Below are positions 8,002 to 16,907 of a stretch of 34,181 nucleotides of DNA, piece by piece. The DNA comes from JAPUME01 sp964605715 (GTDB taxonomy: Bacteria; Acidobacteriota; Terriglobia; UBA7540; JAPUME01): positions 1 through 34,181 of the forward strand of contig CAZSDV010000020.1 in NCBI GenBank assembly GCA_964605715.1, given 5' to 3'. A program made the translations under genes and the position numbers. Under the pieces are notes generated by a model. It did no database searches. It saw only the letters and a program-made list of their open reading frames with translations, and had not been told where the DNA came from. How positions within the stretch are numbered: position 1 is the first letter of the stretch; each line of letters starts with the position of its first letter.

Positions 8002-9360
8002 GTGAGCCAAATCGATCTGAACCTGGCACCGGAACGTAGAATCCTTTCTGTATCAAAGCTAAACCAGACGATCAAGGAAATTTTGGAACGAAAATTTCTT
8101 GATGTATGGGTGGAGGGAGAAGTTTCAAACTTGCATCCTGCTCCTTCAGGCCATCTCTATTTCACACTAAAAGACGAATCAGCACAGTTAAAAGCTGTTT
8201 GTTTCCGAAATACAGCTCGTTATCTGAAATTTCGCCCTCGGGACGGGCTAGCTGTCATCGCACGGGGACGAATTGGCGTTTACGAAGCGCGAGGCGAATA
8301 TCAAATCTATGTCCAGAATATTGAACCTGCAGGTCTGGGCGCGTTCCAGCTAGCCTTCGAGCAGCTGAAAGCCAGGTTAGCTCAAGAGGGTTTATTCGAC
8401 CCCGACCGAAAGAAGTCTCTTCTTATGCTGCCGCACACCATTGGAATGATTACCTCACCGCGAGGAGCAGTGGTACGGGATATGGTGCGAATTCTCGAAA
8501 GACGATACGCTAACATGGGAGTATTAATATATCCCGTTCGTGTCCAAGGAGAAGGGTCAGCAGAAGAAATTGTTGAGGCAATCAGATATTTTAATAGGTC
8601 TCAATTAGCCAATGTTCTTATTTTAGCCCGGGGCGGGGGATCAATAGAAGATCTTTGGAGTTTCAACGAGGAGATCGTAGCGAGAGCTATAGCAGCATCA
8701 GAGATTCCTGTAATTTCAGCTGTGGGTCACGAAACTGATTTCACTATTTCTGATTTCGTCGCTGACTTGCGTGCCCCCACGCCATCGGCAGCCGCTGAAC
8801 TAGTTGTCCGCCCAAAACGAGAACTAGTGGAAAAAGTCCGTAACCTGGCCCGTAATCTACAGCAAATAGTGCAGATGGTAATCCAGGAAGCCAGACAGTA
8901 TTTGACCGAGCTTCGGTTACATCGAGTTTTTCAGACTCTTGGAGCACGAATTACTGCACGCTCCCAGAGTGTTGATGAAGCGGTGGATCATATGGCGGAA
9001 AACCTTCGACGGAGGCTTCAGCGATCCCGGGAAATTTCTCTCTTACGCACTACTAGGGTGCGCCACTTCGACTTTCGGCAATTTCTAGAGCTTCGGCGCC
9101 TGCGCCTGGTGCGAAATGTTTCTCATACCATGACGTTTTTTGAGCGTACCTTAGCTTCAAGGCGAAACCGACTCATTAACCTGAGTTCGGTCCTGAATGA
9201 GCGAAATCCGCTTGGGATTTTAAAACGAGGCTATTCGATCACACATGACACCTCAGGCCGCATATTGCGTGATGTAAACGAGGTAACAACCGGGAGTAAA
9301 ATATCTGTGCGGCTGGCCCGTGGCCGCCTCGGTGCCACGGTGGAGGAAAAGGAAATTTAA
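8002..9360 (+). CDS. xseA: Exodeoxyribonuclease VII large subunit
   Basis: A protein of 452 residues, the catalytic subunit of exonuclease VII, which degrades single-stranded DNA from both ends. The GTG start at 8002 follows an AAGGGGG SD. The N-terminal OB-fold (residues about 15 to 110) includes VWVEGEVSNLHPAPSGHLYFTLKD. The catalytic region holds IGMITSPRGAVVRDM, LILARGGGSIEDLWSFN and PVISAVGHETDFTISDFVADLRAPTPSAAAE, all signature blocks. A long charged helical region follows, then the C-terminal GYSITHD strand that closes the domain. The small subunit XseB usually lies directly downstream, but no ORF resembling it exists between 9361 and topA, nor elsewhere in the window. Confidence 0.96.
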   Translation: MSQIDLNLAPERRILSVSKLNQTIKEILERKFLDVWVEGEVSNLHPAPSGHLYFTLKDESAQLKAVCFRNTARYLKFRPRDGLAVIARGRIGVYEARGEYQIYVQNIEPAGLGAFQLAFEQLKARLAQEGLFDPDRKKSLLMLPHTIGMITSPRGAVVRDMVRILERRYANMGVLIYPVRVQGEGSAEEIVEAIRYFNRSQLANVLILARGGGSIEDLWSFNEEIVARAIAASEIPVISAVGHETDFTISDFVADLRAPTPSAAAELVVRPKRELVEKVRNLARNLQQIVQMVIQEARQYLTELRLHRVFQTLGARITARSQSVDEAVDHMAENLRRRLQRSREISLLRTTRVRHFDFRQFLELRRLRLVRNVSHTMTFFERTLASRRNRLINLSSVLNERNPLGILKRGYSITHDTSGRILRDVNEVTTGSKISVRLARGRLGATVEEKEI

Positions 9361-9420
9361 TACACCTACATTCTCACCTAAATTCAAGATTATCCATTTA
9401 ATTTCAATTAGATAGATCCT

Positions 9421-9440
9421 TCCTATTCCTAAATATAGGA
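9421..9440. other. Hairpin in xseA-topA intergenic region
   Basis: TCCTAT at 9421-9426 and ATAGGA at 9435-9440 can pair as a six-base stem around an eight-base AT-rich loop. The following bases (CCACCCTTTCTCTTATTTTC) are pyrimidine-rich but lack a clean T run. It could end the xseA transcript weakly. I would not call it a terminator on this evidence alone. Confidence 0.25.
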
Positions 9441-9483
9441 CCACCCTTTCTCTTATTTTCAATCTCTGGTAAACCTCACTAAC

Positions 9484-9513
9484 TTGACAAATCCACAAAG
9501 GGATGCGTAGAGT
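9484..9513 (+). promoter_or_regulatory. Candidate topA promoter with adjacent palindrome
   Basis: A perfect -35 hexamer TTGACA (9484-9489) is followed after 18 bases by TAGAGT (9508-9513, four of six consensus bases), 108 bases before the topA start. The six-base palindrome CTCTAA-TT-TTAGAG (9514-9527) starts immediately after the -10 element, where a repressor or the expected transcription start would lie. The topA message would then have a leader of about 100 bases. Pattern evidence only. Confidence 0.45.
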
Positions 9514-9621
9514 CTCTAATTTTAGAGCTTGTCATAACTTGTATGGACTCTTGCAAGAACACTTACTGCGTTAAATAACGAGGAGCTTAATAAAAAAACC
9601 CTCAAAGGGAAACAGCGGAAC

Positions 9622-12048
9622 ATGGCAAAATCACTGGTAATTGTAGAGTCACCCACTAAGGCTCAAACAATCACGCGCTACCTAGGCAAAGGCTTTCAGG
9701 TAAAAGCCTCAGCCGGGCACATAATGGATCTCCCCAAAAAAGCCCTTGCTGTGGACATTAGCAAGGAGTTTGAACCAACCTACGAGGTTATCCCCGGAAA
9801 GACCAAAGTTATCAACGACCTTCGCAAGGCAGCAGAGAAAGCCGAAGATATCTACCTAGCCACCGATCCGGACCGTGAAGGAGAAGCTATCTGCGCTCAT
9901 CTGTGGGAAATTCTCAAGGACAAGAAAAAGAAGAAGTTCCACAGGGTGATGTTCAATGAAATCACTGAGGATGCGATCAAAGAAGCATTTAAGCACCCGA
10001 AAAAAATCAATGTTCATCTGGTCGATGCTCAACAAACCCGCCGAATCCTCGACCGGCTGGTTGGTTACCAAGTAAGCCCTCTTCTTTGGGAAAAAGTCAG
10101 GCGAGGAATCTCTGCTGGGCGAGTCCAAACCGTTGCCCTACGAATAATTGCGGAACGAGAACGAGAGATTCAAGCATTCAATTCACAGGAATATTGGACG
10201 ATAAAAGCTAGTCTGGAGGGGTACGCTCCCCCATTATTTGAGGCACGGGCAACCAGGTTCCAGGGCAAAGTACTTCAGATTCCCAACGAAGCTTCAGCCA
10301 TGGATCACCAACGGGCGCTAAAAAAATCCAAGTATGAAATCCAGTCAGTAACCAGGAAGGAGAAAAGGAAATTTCCTGTTGCCCCTTTTACCACCAGCCC
10401 CTTGCAACAGGAAGCGTGGCGAAAGCTTCATTTTTCGGCAAAAAGAACCATGATGCTGGCTCAGAAGCTTTACGAAGGCGTAGACCTGGGAACAGAAGGT
10501 AGGGTGGGGTTAATTACATATATGCGAACTGACTCAACACGCATATCAAATAGAGCCCTGAGTTCGGTCCGTGAATTCATCCAACAAAACTTCGGGGAAG
10601 ATTACCTTCCCGGGAAGCCCGTTCAATATAAAAAGAAAAAAGGTGCGCAAGATGCCCACGAAGCAGTCCGTCCTACGGATGTCCAGCGGACACCGACCTC
10701 ATTGCAAAGTTACCTGGAGCCTGATGTTTTTAGACTTTACAACCTCATCTGGCAGCGGTTCGTCTCCTCACAGATGAACCCTGCTATCTTTGACCAAACC
10801 GTGATCGAAATTAATGCCGGTGAGCATGGCCTTCGCGCTTCTGGAGCAGTCGAAAAATTCAAGGGATTTCGTGCCGTGTACGAGGAAGGAAAAGATGAGA
10901 AAAAAGACATCGATGAAGAGGAAGGTCGCTCTCGGCACCTGCCTGAACTTAAACAAGGGGAAAAACTGAAACTCCTTGAACTACTCCCAGAACAACACTT
11001 TACTGAACCTCCGCCCCGTTACAATGAAGCAACCTTGGTTAAGACACTGGAAGAAAAAGGAATCGGCCGGCCGTCAACCTATGCCACGATTCTTTCTACC
11101 ATCCAGAATCGGGAATATGTCCGCAAGGTCAAGGGGCGCTTCTATCTAGTAGAACTGGGCATGATCGTTACCGATCTATTACTAAAAAGCTTCAGTGACA
11201 TCTTTGCGGTCGCCTACACAGCGCGTATGGAAGAAGAGCTAGATGAGGTCGAAGAAGGCCAGATTCCGTGGAAGCGAGTCATTAAAGAATTCTACGCAAA
11301 GTTTAAAAGGGACCTAAAGATCGCAGGAAAGGAAATGGATGACATTAAAGGGGAAGGAATCCCAACCAAAGAGAAGTGTGAAGAGTGTGGCGCCCCAATG
11401 GTCATCCGCCTAGGTCGTCACGGGCGCTTTATGGCGTGCACGAAATATCCGGACTGTAAGAATACTCGCCCGATTGTCTCCGAGCTACCAGGCGACGACA
11501 ATAGCCTCCCAGAGGTGGATGAGGAAACCTGTGAAAACTGTGGGAAGCCCATGGCTGTAAAGAGAGGGCGTTTCGGGCCATTCTTGGCTTGTACCGGCTA
11601 CCCCGGCTGTAAAACCACCTTGAAAATCGTTCCTCATAACAAAGGAGATGGTAAAGCTCGCGTCGTAAGTAACAAACCCAACCCCACGGGAGAGAAGTGC
11701 CCGAAGTGTGACAATGAACTGGTGATCCGTCAAGGGCGCTTGGGTGAATTTACCGGGTGCAGTAACTACCCCAAGTGTCGCTACATCAAGCTAGTTACGA
11801 CGGGATTTATATGTCCGAAAAAGGATTGTAAGGGTGAGATCGTTGAGCGAAAGGGCCGAAGAGGCCTAGCCTTCTACGGGTGCAGCTGCTATCCAGCTTG
11901 CACCTACAAGCTTTCCCGTAAGCCTCTTGCAGATTCGTGTCCTCAATGTGGTTCTCCCTTTCTGGTTGAAAAGAGCTTAAAGGGGAAAAAGGGGCTTACG
12001 GTTGAATGCCCGAGAGACGGGTGCAGCTACGGACGCGCTGCAGCCTAG
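9622..12048 (+). CDS. topA: DNA topoisomerase I (type IA) with four or more C-terminal zinc ribbons
   Basis: A protein of 808 residues that relaxes negative supercoils by transient single-strand cleavage. The TOPRIM domain starts LVIVESPTKAQTI and contains ATDPDREGEAI, whose acidic residues bind magnesium. The core contains the catalytic Tyr300 in LITYMRTDSTRIS, then a family block at EKGIGRPSTYATILSTIQ. From residue 586 onward there are successive CxxC-type ribbons: CEECGAPMVI, CENCGKPMAV, CPKCDNELVI, CPKKDCKGEI and CPQCGSPFLV, each with a second Cys pair such as CTKYPDC. These are the single-strand-DNA-binding C-terminal domains of topA. The tail ends without a long basic extension. xerC follows 54 bases later on the same strand, as in several other bacteria. 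Confidence 0.97.
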   Translation: MAKSLVIVESPTKAQTITRYLGKGFQVKASAGHIMDLPKKALAVDISKEFEPTYEVIPGKTKVINDLRKAAEKAEDIYLATDPDREGEAICAHLWEILKDKKKKKFHRVMFNEITEDAIKEAFKHPKKINVHLVDAQQTRRILDRLVGYQVSPLLWEKVRRGISAGRVQTVALRIIAEREREIQAFNSQEYWTIKASLEGYAPPLFEARATRFQGKVLQIPNEASAMDHQRALKKSKYEIQSVTRKEKRKFPVAPFTTSPLQQEAWRKLHFSAKRTMMLAQKLYEGVDLGTEGRVGLITYMRTDSTRISNRALSSVREFIQQNFGEDYLPGKPVQYKKKKGAQDAHEAVRPTDVQRTPTSLQSYLEPDVFRLYNLIWQRFVSSQMNPAIFDQTVIEINAGEHGLRASGAVEKFKGFRAVYEEGKDEKKDIDEEEGRSRHLPELKQGEKLKLLELLPEQHFTEPPPRYNEATLVKTLEEKGIGRPSTYATILSTIQNREYVRKVKGRFYLVELGMIVTDLLLKSFSDIFAVAYTARMEEELDEVEEGQIPWKRVIKEFYAKFKRDLKIAGKEMDDIKGEGIPTKEKCEECGAPMVIRLGRHGRFMACTKYPDCKNTRPIVSELPGDDNSLPEVDEETCENCGKPMAVKRGRFGPFLACTGYPGCKTTLKIVPHNKGDGKARVVSNKPNPTGEKCPKCDNELVIRQGRLGEFTGCSNYPKCRYIKLVTTGFICPKKDCKGEIVERKGRRGLAFYGCSCYPACTYKLSRKPLADSCPQCGSPFLVEKSLKGKKGLTVECPRDGCSYGRAAA

Positions 12049-12102
12049 AGAAGTCGAAGGCGCAGGAAGGTCTTTTTCTTCTCCTTTTGCATAAATCTTT
12101 CC

Positions 12103-13023
12103 ATGAAAACCTACATCCAGCAATATCTCGGCTACCTGCGATACGAGCGAAACGCCTCCCCTCACACTCTGCGCAATTACGGGAGTGACCTCTCACAATT
12201 TCTGGAATTTCTCTCAAAAACAGGGAAAGATGCCACGGAATCTCCGGAAGTCCTTAGTGAGATCGGACACCACGAAATCCGGTCCTTTCTTGCTTCTCTC
12301 CACGAAAGCGGCAGAAAAAAAACTTCGATTGCGCGAAAGGTAGCCTCGTTACGAGCCTTTTTCAAATATCTCCACCGTGAAGGCATTACCAAAGAGAATC
12401 CTGCACGCCTTGTTTCCACCCCTAAGTCCCCCAAAACTCTTCCCCATATCATGACAACCGAGGAAATGAACCGTTTCCTGAACAGTGTCAGGGTAAAAAC
12501 CAGGGGTGGCAGGGTCCTGCCACTACGAAACCGAGCTATGCTTGAATTGCTCTACGCCTCAGGTCTTCGGGCGAGTGAGCTGGTTGGATTAAACCTAACA
12601 GACTTAAATTGCGGCTCCCGCGTTGTTTTAGTACGCGGCAAAGGGAAAAAAGAGCGTTGGGTTCCTTTCGGCGCTAAGGCAGAGGAAGCAATCAAGGACT
12701 ACCTGGCCGCAAGACACAAGCTCTGGCCTTCTAAGGGTCGCTCCTCAAGTGCAGTGTATTTAAACCATCGCGGCGAGCGCCTCACTACTAGGTCGCTTGA
12801 CCGCATACTGAAAAAATGCCTCCAGCTACATGGTGCGGGTTTGAAAGCCAGTCCCCACTCGCTGCGCCACGCCTTCGCCTCCCACATGCTACATGAAGGA
12901 GCAGACCTCCGCTCCATCCAGGAGATGCTCGGCCACAAGAGTCTATCTACTACCCAGAAATACACCCAGGTCTCGATCAAAGAACTGGTCAATGTCTACG
13001 ACAAAACTCACCCCAAGGCTTAA
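12103..13023 (+). CDS. xerC: Tyrosine recombinase XerC/XerD
   Basis: A protein of 306 residues that resolves chromosome dimers at dif sites in partnership with another Xer recombinase and FtsK. The N-terminal SAM-like core-binding domain (about residues 1 to 95) reads YLRYERNASPHTLRNYGSDL. The catalytic domain contains Arg156 in ASGLRASEL, Lys180 in RGKGKKERWVPFG, His252 and Arg255 in PHSLRHAFASH, His278 in LGHKSLSTTQKY and the nucleophile Tyr287. All six catalytic positions are intact. Placement directly after topA, the short length and the absence of mobile-element flanks argue for the housekeeping enzyme rather than an integrase. XerC is preferred over XerD from context, but the two cannot be firmly separated here. 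Confidence 0.9.
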   Translation: MKTYIQQYLGYLRYERNASPHTLRNYGSDLSQFLEFLSKTGKDATESPEVLSEIGHHEIRSFLASLHESGRKKTSIARKVASLRAFFKYLHREGITKENPARLVSTPKSPKTLPHIMTTEEMNRFLNSVRVKTRGGRVLPLRNRAMLELLYASGLRASELVGLNLTDLNCGSRVVLVRGKGKKERWVPFGAKAEEAIKDYLAARHKLWPSKGRSSSAVYLNHRGERLTTRSLDRILKKCLQLHGAGLKASPHSLRHAFASHMLHEGADLRSIQEMLGHKSLSTTQKYTQVSIKELVNVYDKTHPKA

Positions 13024-13186
13024 TAATGAGGGCTGAACCGCACACAAACATTTTGCACAAAGGAAAAATCAAAACAAAGATCTTCCTCGCAGCCACCATA
13101 AACTTGACTGTCAATTAAAAATATGAGTCTACAAGGGAGTGAGGTTGAATCTCAACTGTTCATAGGTCATCAGTGATCCTCTTAAT

Positions 13187-13212
13187 GGAGTAACTTGGGA
13201 ACATGTCACTCC
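13187..13212. terminator. Inverted repeat between convergent xerC and epimerase genes
   Basis: GGAGTAAC (13187-13194) and GTCACTCC (13205-13212) pair over eight positions with one mismatch around a ten-base loop. The element lies 15 bases past the stop of the minus-strand gene and about 160 bases past xerC. Neither side has a strong T run, so it may be a Rho-independent terminator only in part, or a transcript-stabilising hairpin. Confidence 0.3.
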
Positions 13213-13226
13213 TCTGCCGTAAAGAT

Positions 13227-14132
13227 TTACCGACTCATATAACTCTTAAGGCTTGACTCTAAAGATGACAACCTCAAGTCAAATACTTCAACCGCTGCCG
13301 CCGAATCAACATAATTCTCCATAGTCAAAAAATCGATGGCCCCTGGAGTAAGGGGTGGGCCAGGCAATAATCTTAAGAACTGTGCAGCAGCTTTCATTAG
13401 CCATACTGGGTGATGCAACAGAAATCGTCGCCTACCTGCTACACGCAAAACTGTGGCCATTATTTCATCCATAGTCAGTTCTTCCGGCCCACCTAACTCA
13501 AAGATTTTATTTGTGGCTTTCAAGTTACGCACGGATTGAACGACTACCTCGGCCACGTCACGAACAAAAATCGGATACACTTTTGTATTGCCATCGCCGA
13601 TAACCGGAAGGAAGGGTAGGAATCGAGCCATGCGAGCAAAACGATTCATGCTCCGATCAGCAGAACCATAAATCCACGAAGGCCGAAAAATCACATACTC
13701 CATTTCGCTCCTTACAATGGCTTCTTCAGCGAGGGCTTTTGCCTTAAAACAAGGCTCCTGCCTGCCTCGCCCAGCTCCAGCCCCGCTCAGATAAATCACC
13801 CGTCGCACGCCGCTCTCCTGGGCAGCTTTTACCAATCTTACGGTGCCTTCCCCATCCACCTGAGCATAGGTCCATCCTCGATGAGCATTCTCAACCGGAG
13901 CATTCGGGAACTGGACGCAGTGAATCACGACCTCATGCCCTTGGATGGCATGTTTCAATGATTCTAGGTCATTGACGTCGATGCGAACCCAAGAAATACT
14001 GGAGTTCTTTCCTTTGTACCGATCAGGAAATCTTGTTCCTACTGAAATTCTGGCTTGGCCCGGCTCCTTCAGCAATCTTCGTACAATCTCCGATCCAATA
14101 AAGCCAGTCCCACCCGTCACGATAATATTCAT
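13227..14132 (-). CDS. NAD(P)-binding epimerase-like protein (atypical extended SDR)
   Basis: A protein of 301 residues with an N-terminal Rossmann fold. The start is the ATG at 14132, which places the dinucleotide motif at MNIIVTGGTGFIGSEIVRRLL. The frame extends seven codons further to a TTG, but that would add residues before the usual first strand. Later segments are VRIDVNDLESLKHAI, VIHCVQFPNAPVE, VIYLSGAGAGRG, FRPSWIYGSADRSMNRFARM and ELGGPEELTMDEIM, matching the NDUFA9-like/atypical SDR group (NmrA-like or complex I accessory type). The canonical YxxxK catalytic pair of true epimerases is not evident, so this may be a redox-sensing or lipid/quinone-related reductase. Substrate unknown. 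It is a single gene convergent with xerC and divergent from the helicase. Confidence 0.83.
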   Translation of the reverse strand: MNIIVTGGTGFIGSEIVRRLLKEPGQARISVGTRFPDRYKGKNSSISWVRIDVNDLESLKHAIQGHEVVIHCVQFPNAPVENAHRGWTYAQVDGEGTVRLVKAAQESGVRRVIYLSGAGAGRGRQEPCFKAKALAEEAIVRSEMEYVIFRPSWIYGSADRSMNRFARMARFLPFLPVIGDGNTKVYPIFVRDVAEVVVQSVRNLKATNKIFELGGPEELTMDEIMATVLRVAGRRRFLLHHPVWLMKAAAQFLRLLPGPPLTPGAIDFLTMENYVDSAAAVEVFDLRLSSLESSLKSYMSR

Positions 14133-14330
14133 TGAGTCGTCCCATAGAAGCAATTAACAAATGAAACGTTATAGTAAATCTTAATATTGTGACCAAACTT
14201 AGATGCATCGCAAGAGTTCATTTCGAAAACCAAAGGCCGAGTGGTTTGCTGATAAGTCTCTTCCTATGTTACAAAGGTAAAGGACTCAACTCCAAGTCTC
14301 AGGTTGTTTCAGAGATCTGTTCCCACGGGC

Positions 14331-16625
14331 ATGCGAGACCTTCTGGAAAATTTAAATCCCCAGCAAAGAAAAGCTGTCACCACCACTGAGGGACCGCTGC
14401 TAATCCTGGCTGGTGCAGGTAGCGGGAAGACGCGTGTCATCACCCACCGCATTGCCTACCTAATGGATAGCTTGGGCGTAAAACCGGAGTCTATACTGGC
14501 AGTCACCTTCACCAATAAAGCTGCCGATCAGATGAAGCAGCGTGTTATTAAGCTTATTAAGCATGACATGCTTACCCAGCCACGTATTTCCACCTTCCAT
14601 TCCTTTTGTGTCTGGGTGTTAAGGCGGGAAATTGATGGACTTGGTATTAATCGAAATTTTTCCATCTACGACACGAGTGCTCAACTGGCAACCATCAAGG
14701 CCTGCATTCGAGAGCTAGGGCTTGGGGAACAAGCTCCCTCCCCTCGCGCTACCCTTTCTCGCATAAGTTATGCGAAAAATCGAGGTTTGTCTCCTGAAAA
14801 CCTTCCAGGACGTTGGTCACTCACTGGAAATGAACACGCAGCTACACTTTTCTCCCTTTATACCGAGAAGTTGAGTCGTGCGGACGCACTTGATTTCGAC
14901 GACCTGCTCGTTAAGACTGTCGAGTTGTTCAATAAACTACCCGAGGTCCTGAAAACCTACAATAACCTTTTCCAATACCTGCTGGTGGATGAATTTCAAG
15001 ACACGAATCGCCTACAATACGATCTTATCCACCACCTTACGCACCTTCACCATAACCTGTGTGCGGTGGGAGATGAGGACCAGTCCATTTATCGCTGGCG
15101 TGGTGCAGATGTCGAAAATATCCTTAACTTCGAACAGGACTTCCCTGGAGCCCAGGTGGCTCGACTGGAAAAAAACTACCGCTCGACACAGGTCATCCTA
15201 GACGCTGCCACTGCAGTCGTTAGCCACAACCGGACCCGTAAAGGAAAGAATCTCTTTGCGGTGAAGTCGGGAGGACAGCAAGTGGGGTTTTTCGAAGCTT
15301 CAACCGGTGAGGAAGAAGCTCAATTTGTCGCCCGCCGGATTGTGCGGGAGGCGGCGGAAAATACAGGCCAAACAATCGGAGTGTTATACCGCACCAATGC
15401 GCAATCTCGCCTCCTTGAAGAAGCAATGCGACGTGCTGAGATTACCTATCGATTGGTAGGAGGGGTAAGTTTCTATGATCGGTCCGAAGTTAAAGACATC
15501 TTAGCCTACGCACGACTAGCCAACAATCCAAGTGACTCAGCTTCACTTGCCCGCATCATCAATGTGCCTGCTCGAGGCCTAGGAAAGCTTTCTCTTCAAC
15601 GAATGGATATTGCAGCCCAAAAAGCACACCTTACATTCGCAGAAAGTATTGATAAGGGTTTATTTGGAGGACAATGGGAGGTTCCGGACCAACCCAATGG
15701 TGAAACATCTGAAAAACAAGCAACGGGGCTCCTACCTAGAAACCTTCAGGCTGTGGAGGCGTTCCGTAAATTGTTACAGTCCCTTCGGTCTGAACTTAAA
15801 TGCTCCACCTTGCCTAGGTTCCTTCGTTTTCTATTGGACCGCACAGGCTATCTTGCAATGCTCGAAAAAGAAGACACACTAGAGAGCCATGCACGTGCGG
15901 AAAACTTACAGGAATTAGTAAATGCCGCTGAAGAGGCGAGTGAGCGCAAAGAATCCTTAACAGATTTCCTGGATCACGCTGCACTGCTCTCTGACCAAGA
16001 CCAATACGACGAGAAAGCCAAGGTTACCCTGATGACGCTTCATAGCGCTAAGGGGCTGGAATTTTCGCAAGTTTTTCTTGTGGGAATGGAAGAGGGGTTA
16101 CTCCCACACGGAATGTCGCTCGACGAAGAGGCAGAATTAGAGGAAGAGCGTCGGCTCTGTTACGTTGGTATTACGCGTGCTGAAGACCGACTTTTCCTTT
16201 CACGAGCCTTGTTTCGCCGTTCTTACGCCTACGGGTCAAACAATGAAACTCAAGCTTCACGGTTTCTAGCGGAGATCCCTCCGGAAATTATTGAGCCAAT
16301 TTCTAATGAAAAATTGGTCGGGCGGACCCGGGCTCCCTGGGAAGGAAGTATTAATTCTCCTAAGGGTATTACGAAGTTCCTTGCGCAGCGTGGACGAAGC
16401 GTAAAACCTATACCCCGCCGAAGTAAAGCCAGAAATCCCTGGAATGGATCTGGGGGCTCCTTAGGCCAGTGGACTGAAGGAACGAGAGTGCGTCACCCAA
16501 AATTTGGAATTGGCACTGTCCTAAACTGTGAAAGAGCAGGTGAAGGTGTTAAGCTAACAATCCATTTTCACAGCCGTGGCGTCAAAAAAATTATGGAAAA
16601 GTACATTAAGCTGGAAAAAATCTAG
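14331..16625 (+). CDS. pcrA: ATP-dependent DNA helicase, UvrD/PcrA/Rep family
   Basis: A superfamily 1A 3'-to-5' helicase of 764 residues active in repair and removal of recombinase filaments. The ATG at 14331 puts LENLNPQQRKAV (the Q motif) near the N terminus. An in-frame TTG at 14304 is less likely. Motif I is LAGAGSGKTRVI, motif Ia AVTFTNKAADQM, motif II LLVDEFQDTN, motif III VGDEDQSIYRWRGAD, motif IV region NYRSTQVIL, motif V TLMTLHSAKGLEFSQVFLVG and motif VI EERRLCYVGITRAEDRL. The C terminus (about the last 50 residues) is a Tudor-like fold, GTRVRHPKFGIGTVL, typical of PcrA/UvrD where it binds RNA polymerase. All catalytic motifs are intact. PcrA and UvrD are orthologous names, and I use pcrA for a stand-alone copy without further evidence. 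Confidence 0.94.
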   Translation: MRDLLENLNPQQRKAVTTTEGPLLILAGAGSGKTRVITHRIAYLMDSLGVKPESILAVTFTNKAADQMKQRVIKLIKHDMLTQPRISTFHSFCVWVLRREIDGLGINRNFSIYDTSAQLATIKACIRELGLGEQAPSPRATLSRISYAKNRGLSPENLPGRWSLTGNEHAATLFSLYTEKLSRADALDFDDLLVKTVELFNKLPEVLKTYNNLFQYLLVDEFQDTNRLQYDLIHHLTHLHHNLCAVGDEDQSIYRWRGADVENILNFEQDFPGAQVARLEKNYRSTQVILDAATAVVSHNRTRKGKNLFAVKSGGQQVGFFEASTGEEEAQFVARRIVREAAENTGQTIGVLYRTNAQSRLLEEAMRRAEITYRLVGGVSFYDRSEVKDILAYARLANNPSDSASLARIINVPARGLGKLSLQRMDIAAQKAHLTFAESIDKGLFGGQWEVPDQPNGETSEKQATGLLPRNLQAVEAFRKLLQSLRSELKCSTLPRFLRFLLDRTGYLAMLEKEDTLESHARAENLQELVNAAEEASERKESLTDFLDHAALLSDQDQYDEKAKVTLMTLHSAKGLEFSQVFLVGMEEGLLPHGMSLDEEAELEEERRLCYVGITRAEDRLFLSRALFRRSYAYGSNNETQASRFLAEIPPEIIEPISNEKLVGRTRAPWEGSINSPKGITKFLAQRGRSVKPIPRRSKARNPWNGSGGSLGQWTEGTRVRHPKFGIGTVLNCERAGEGVKLTIHFHSRGVKKIMEKYIKLEKI

Positions 16626-16683
16626 ACACAAAGACACCACGCATTTGACAAACCACATATTTTAATTGGAGAAAGGAAATGCT

Positions 16684-16818
16684 TTGAAAACGAAACAGAT
16701 CAAAAACAAGGCGGAACGGAAAAGCCTGAAACGAGCAGCCAGGAAAAAGAGGCCGCCAAAGAAAAAAAGCTCGGCTGACCGTGGCTCCAACAAAAGAAAA
16801 GTCAAGAAAACTAGCTAA
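16684..16818 (+). CDS. Unrecognised 44-residue Lys/Arg-rich peptide (TTG start)
   Basis: A small ORF directly after the helicase gene: TTG at 16684, 44 codons, TAA at 16816-16818. AGGA ends seven bases before the TTG, and ATTGGAG also lies upstream, so a ribosome-binding site is present. An ATG at 16679 in another frame stops after two codons. The peptide has 15 Lys and 6 Arg against one Glu and one Asp, and it ends VKKTS. Segments such as RAARKKRPPKKKSS and KRKVKKTS look like the basic tails of histone-H1-like or nucleic-acid-binding proteins. I know no named family that matches. It could be a real small nucleoid or RNA-binding protein, or a chance frame in AAG/AAA-rich intergenic DNA. Confidence 0.5.
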   Translation: MKTKQIKNKAERKSLKRAARKKRPPKKKSSADRGSNKRKVKKTS

Positions 16819-16907
16819 GGAACCTTTGGGCCGCCGTGAAAAGCACGGTCCGTCCTCATCGGGGTGTACTTCCTTGTATCAGAAAACCCCCTGGAGAGAA
16901 AAATCAT

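Noticed and set aside
12103..13023. Possible mobile-element integrase.
   Set aside because: Flanked by topA and housekeeping genes, 306 residues, no direct repeats, tRNA or cargo genes. It fits chromosomal XerC.
14235..14244. GGCCGAGTGG resembles the D-arm box of a tRNA-Leu/Ser.
   Set aside because: No acceptor stem, anticodon stem or GGTTCAAATCC-like T arm at suitable distances in the surrounding intergenic bases.
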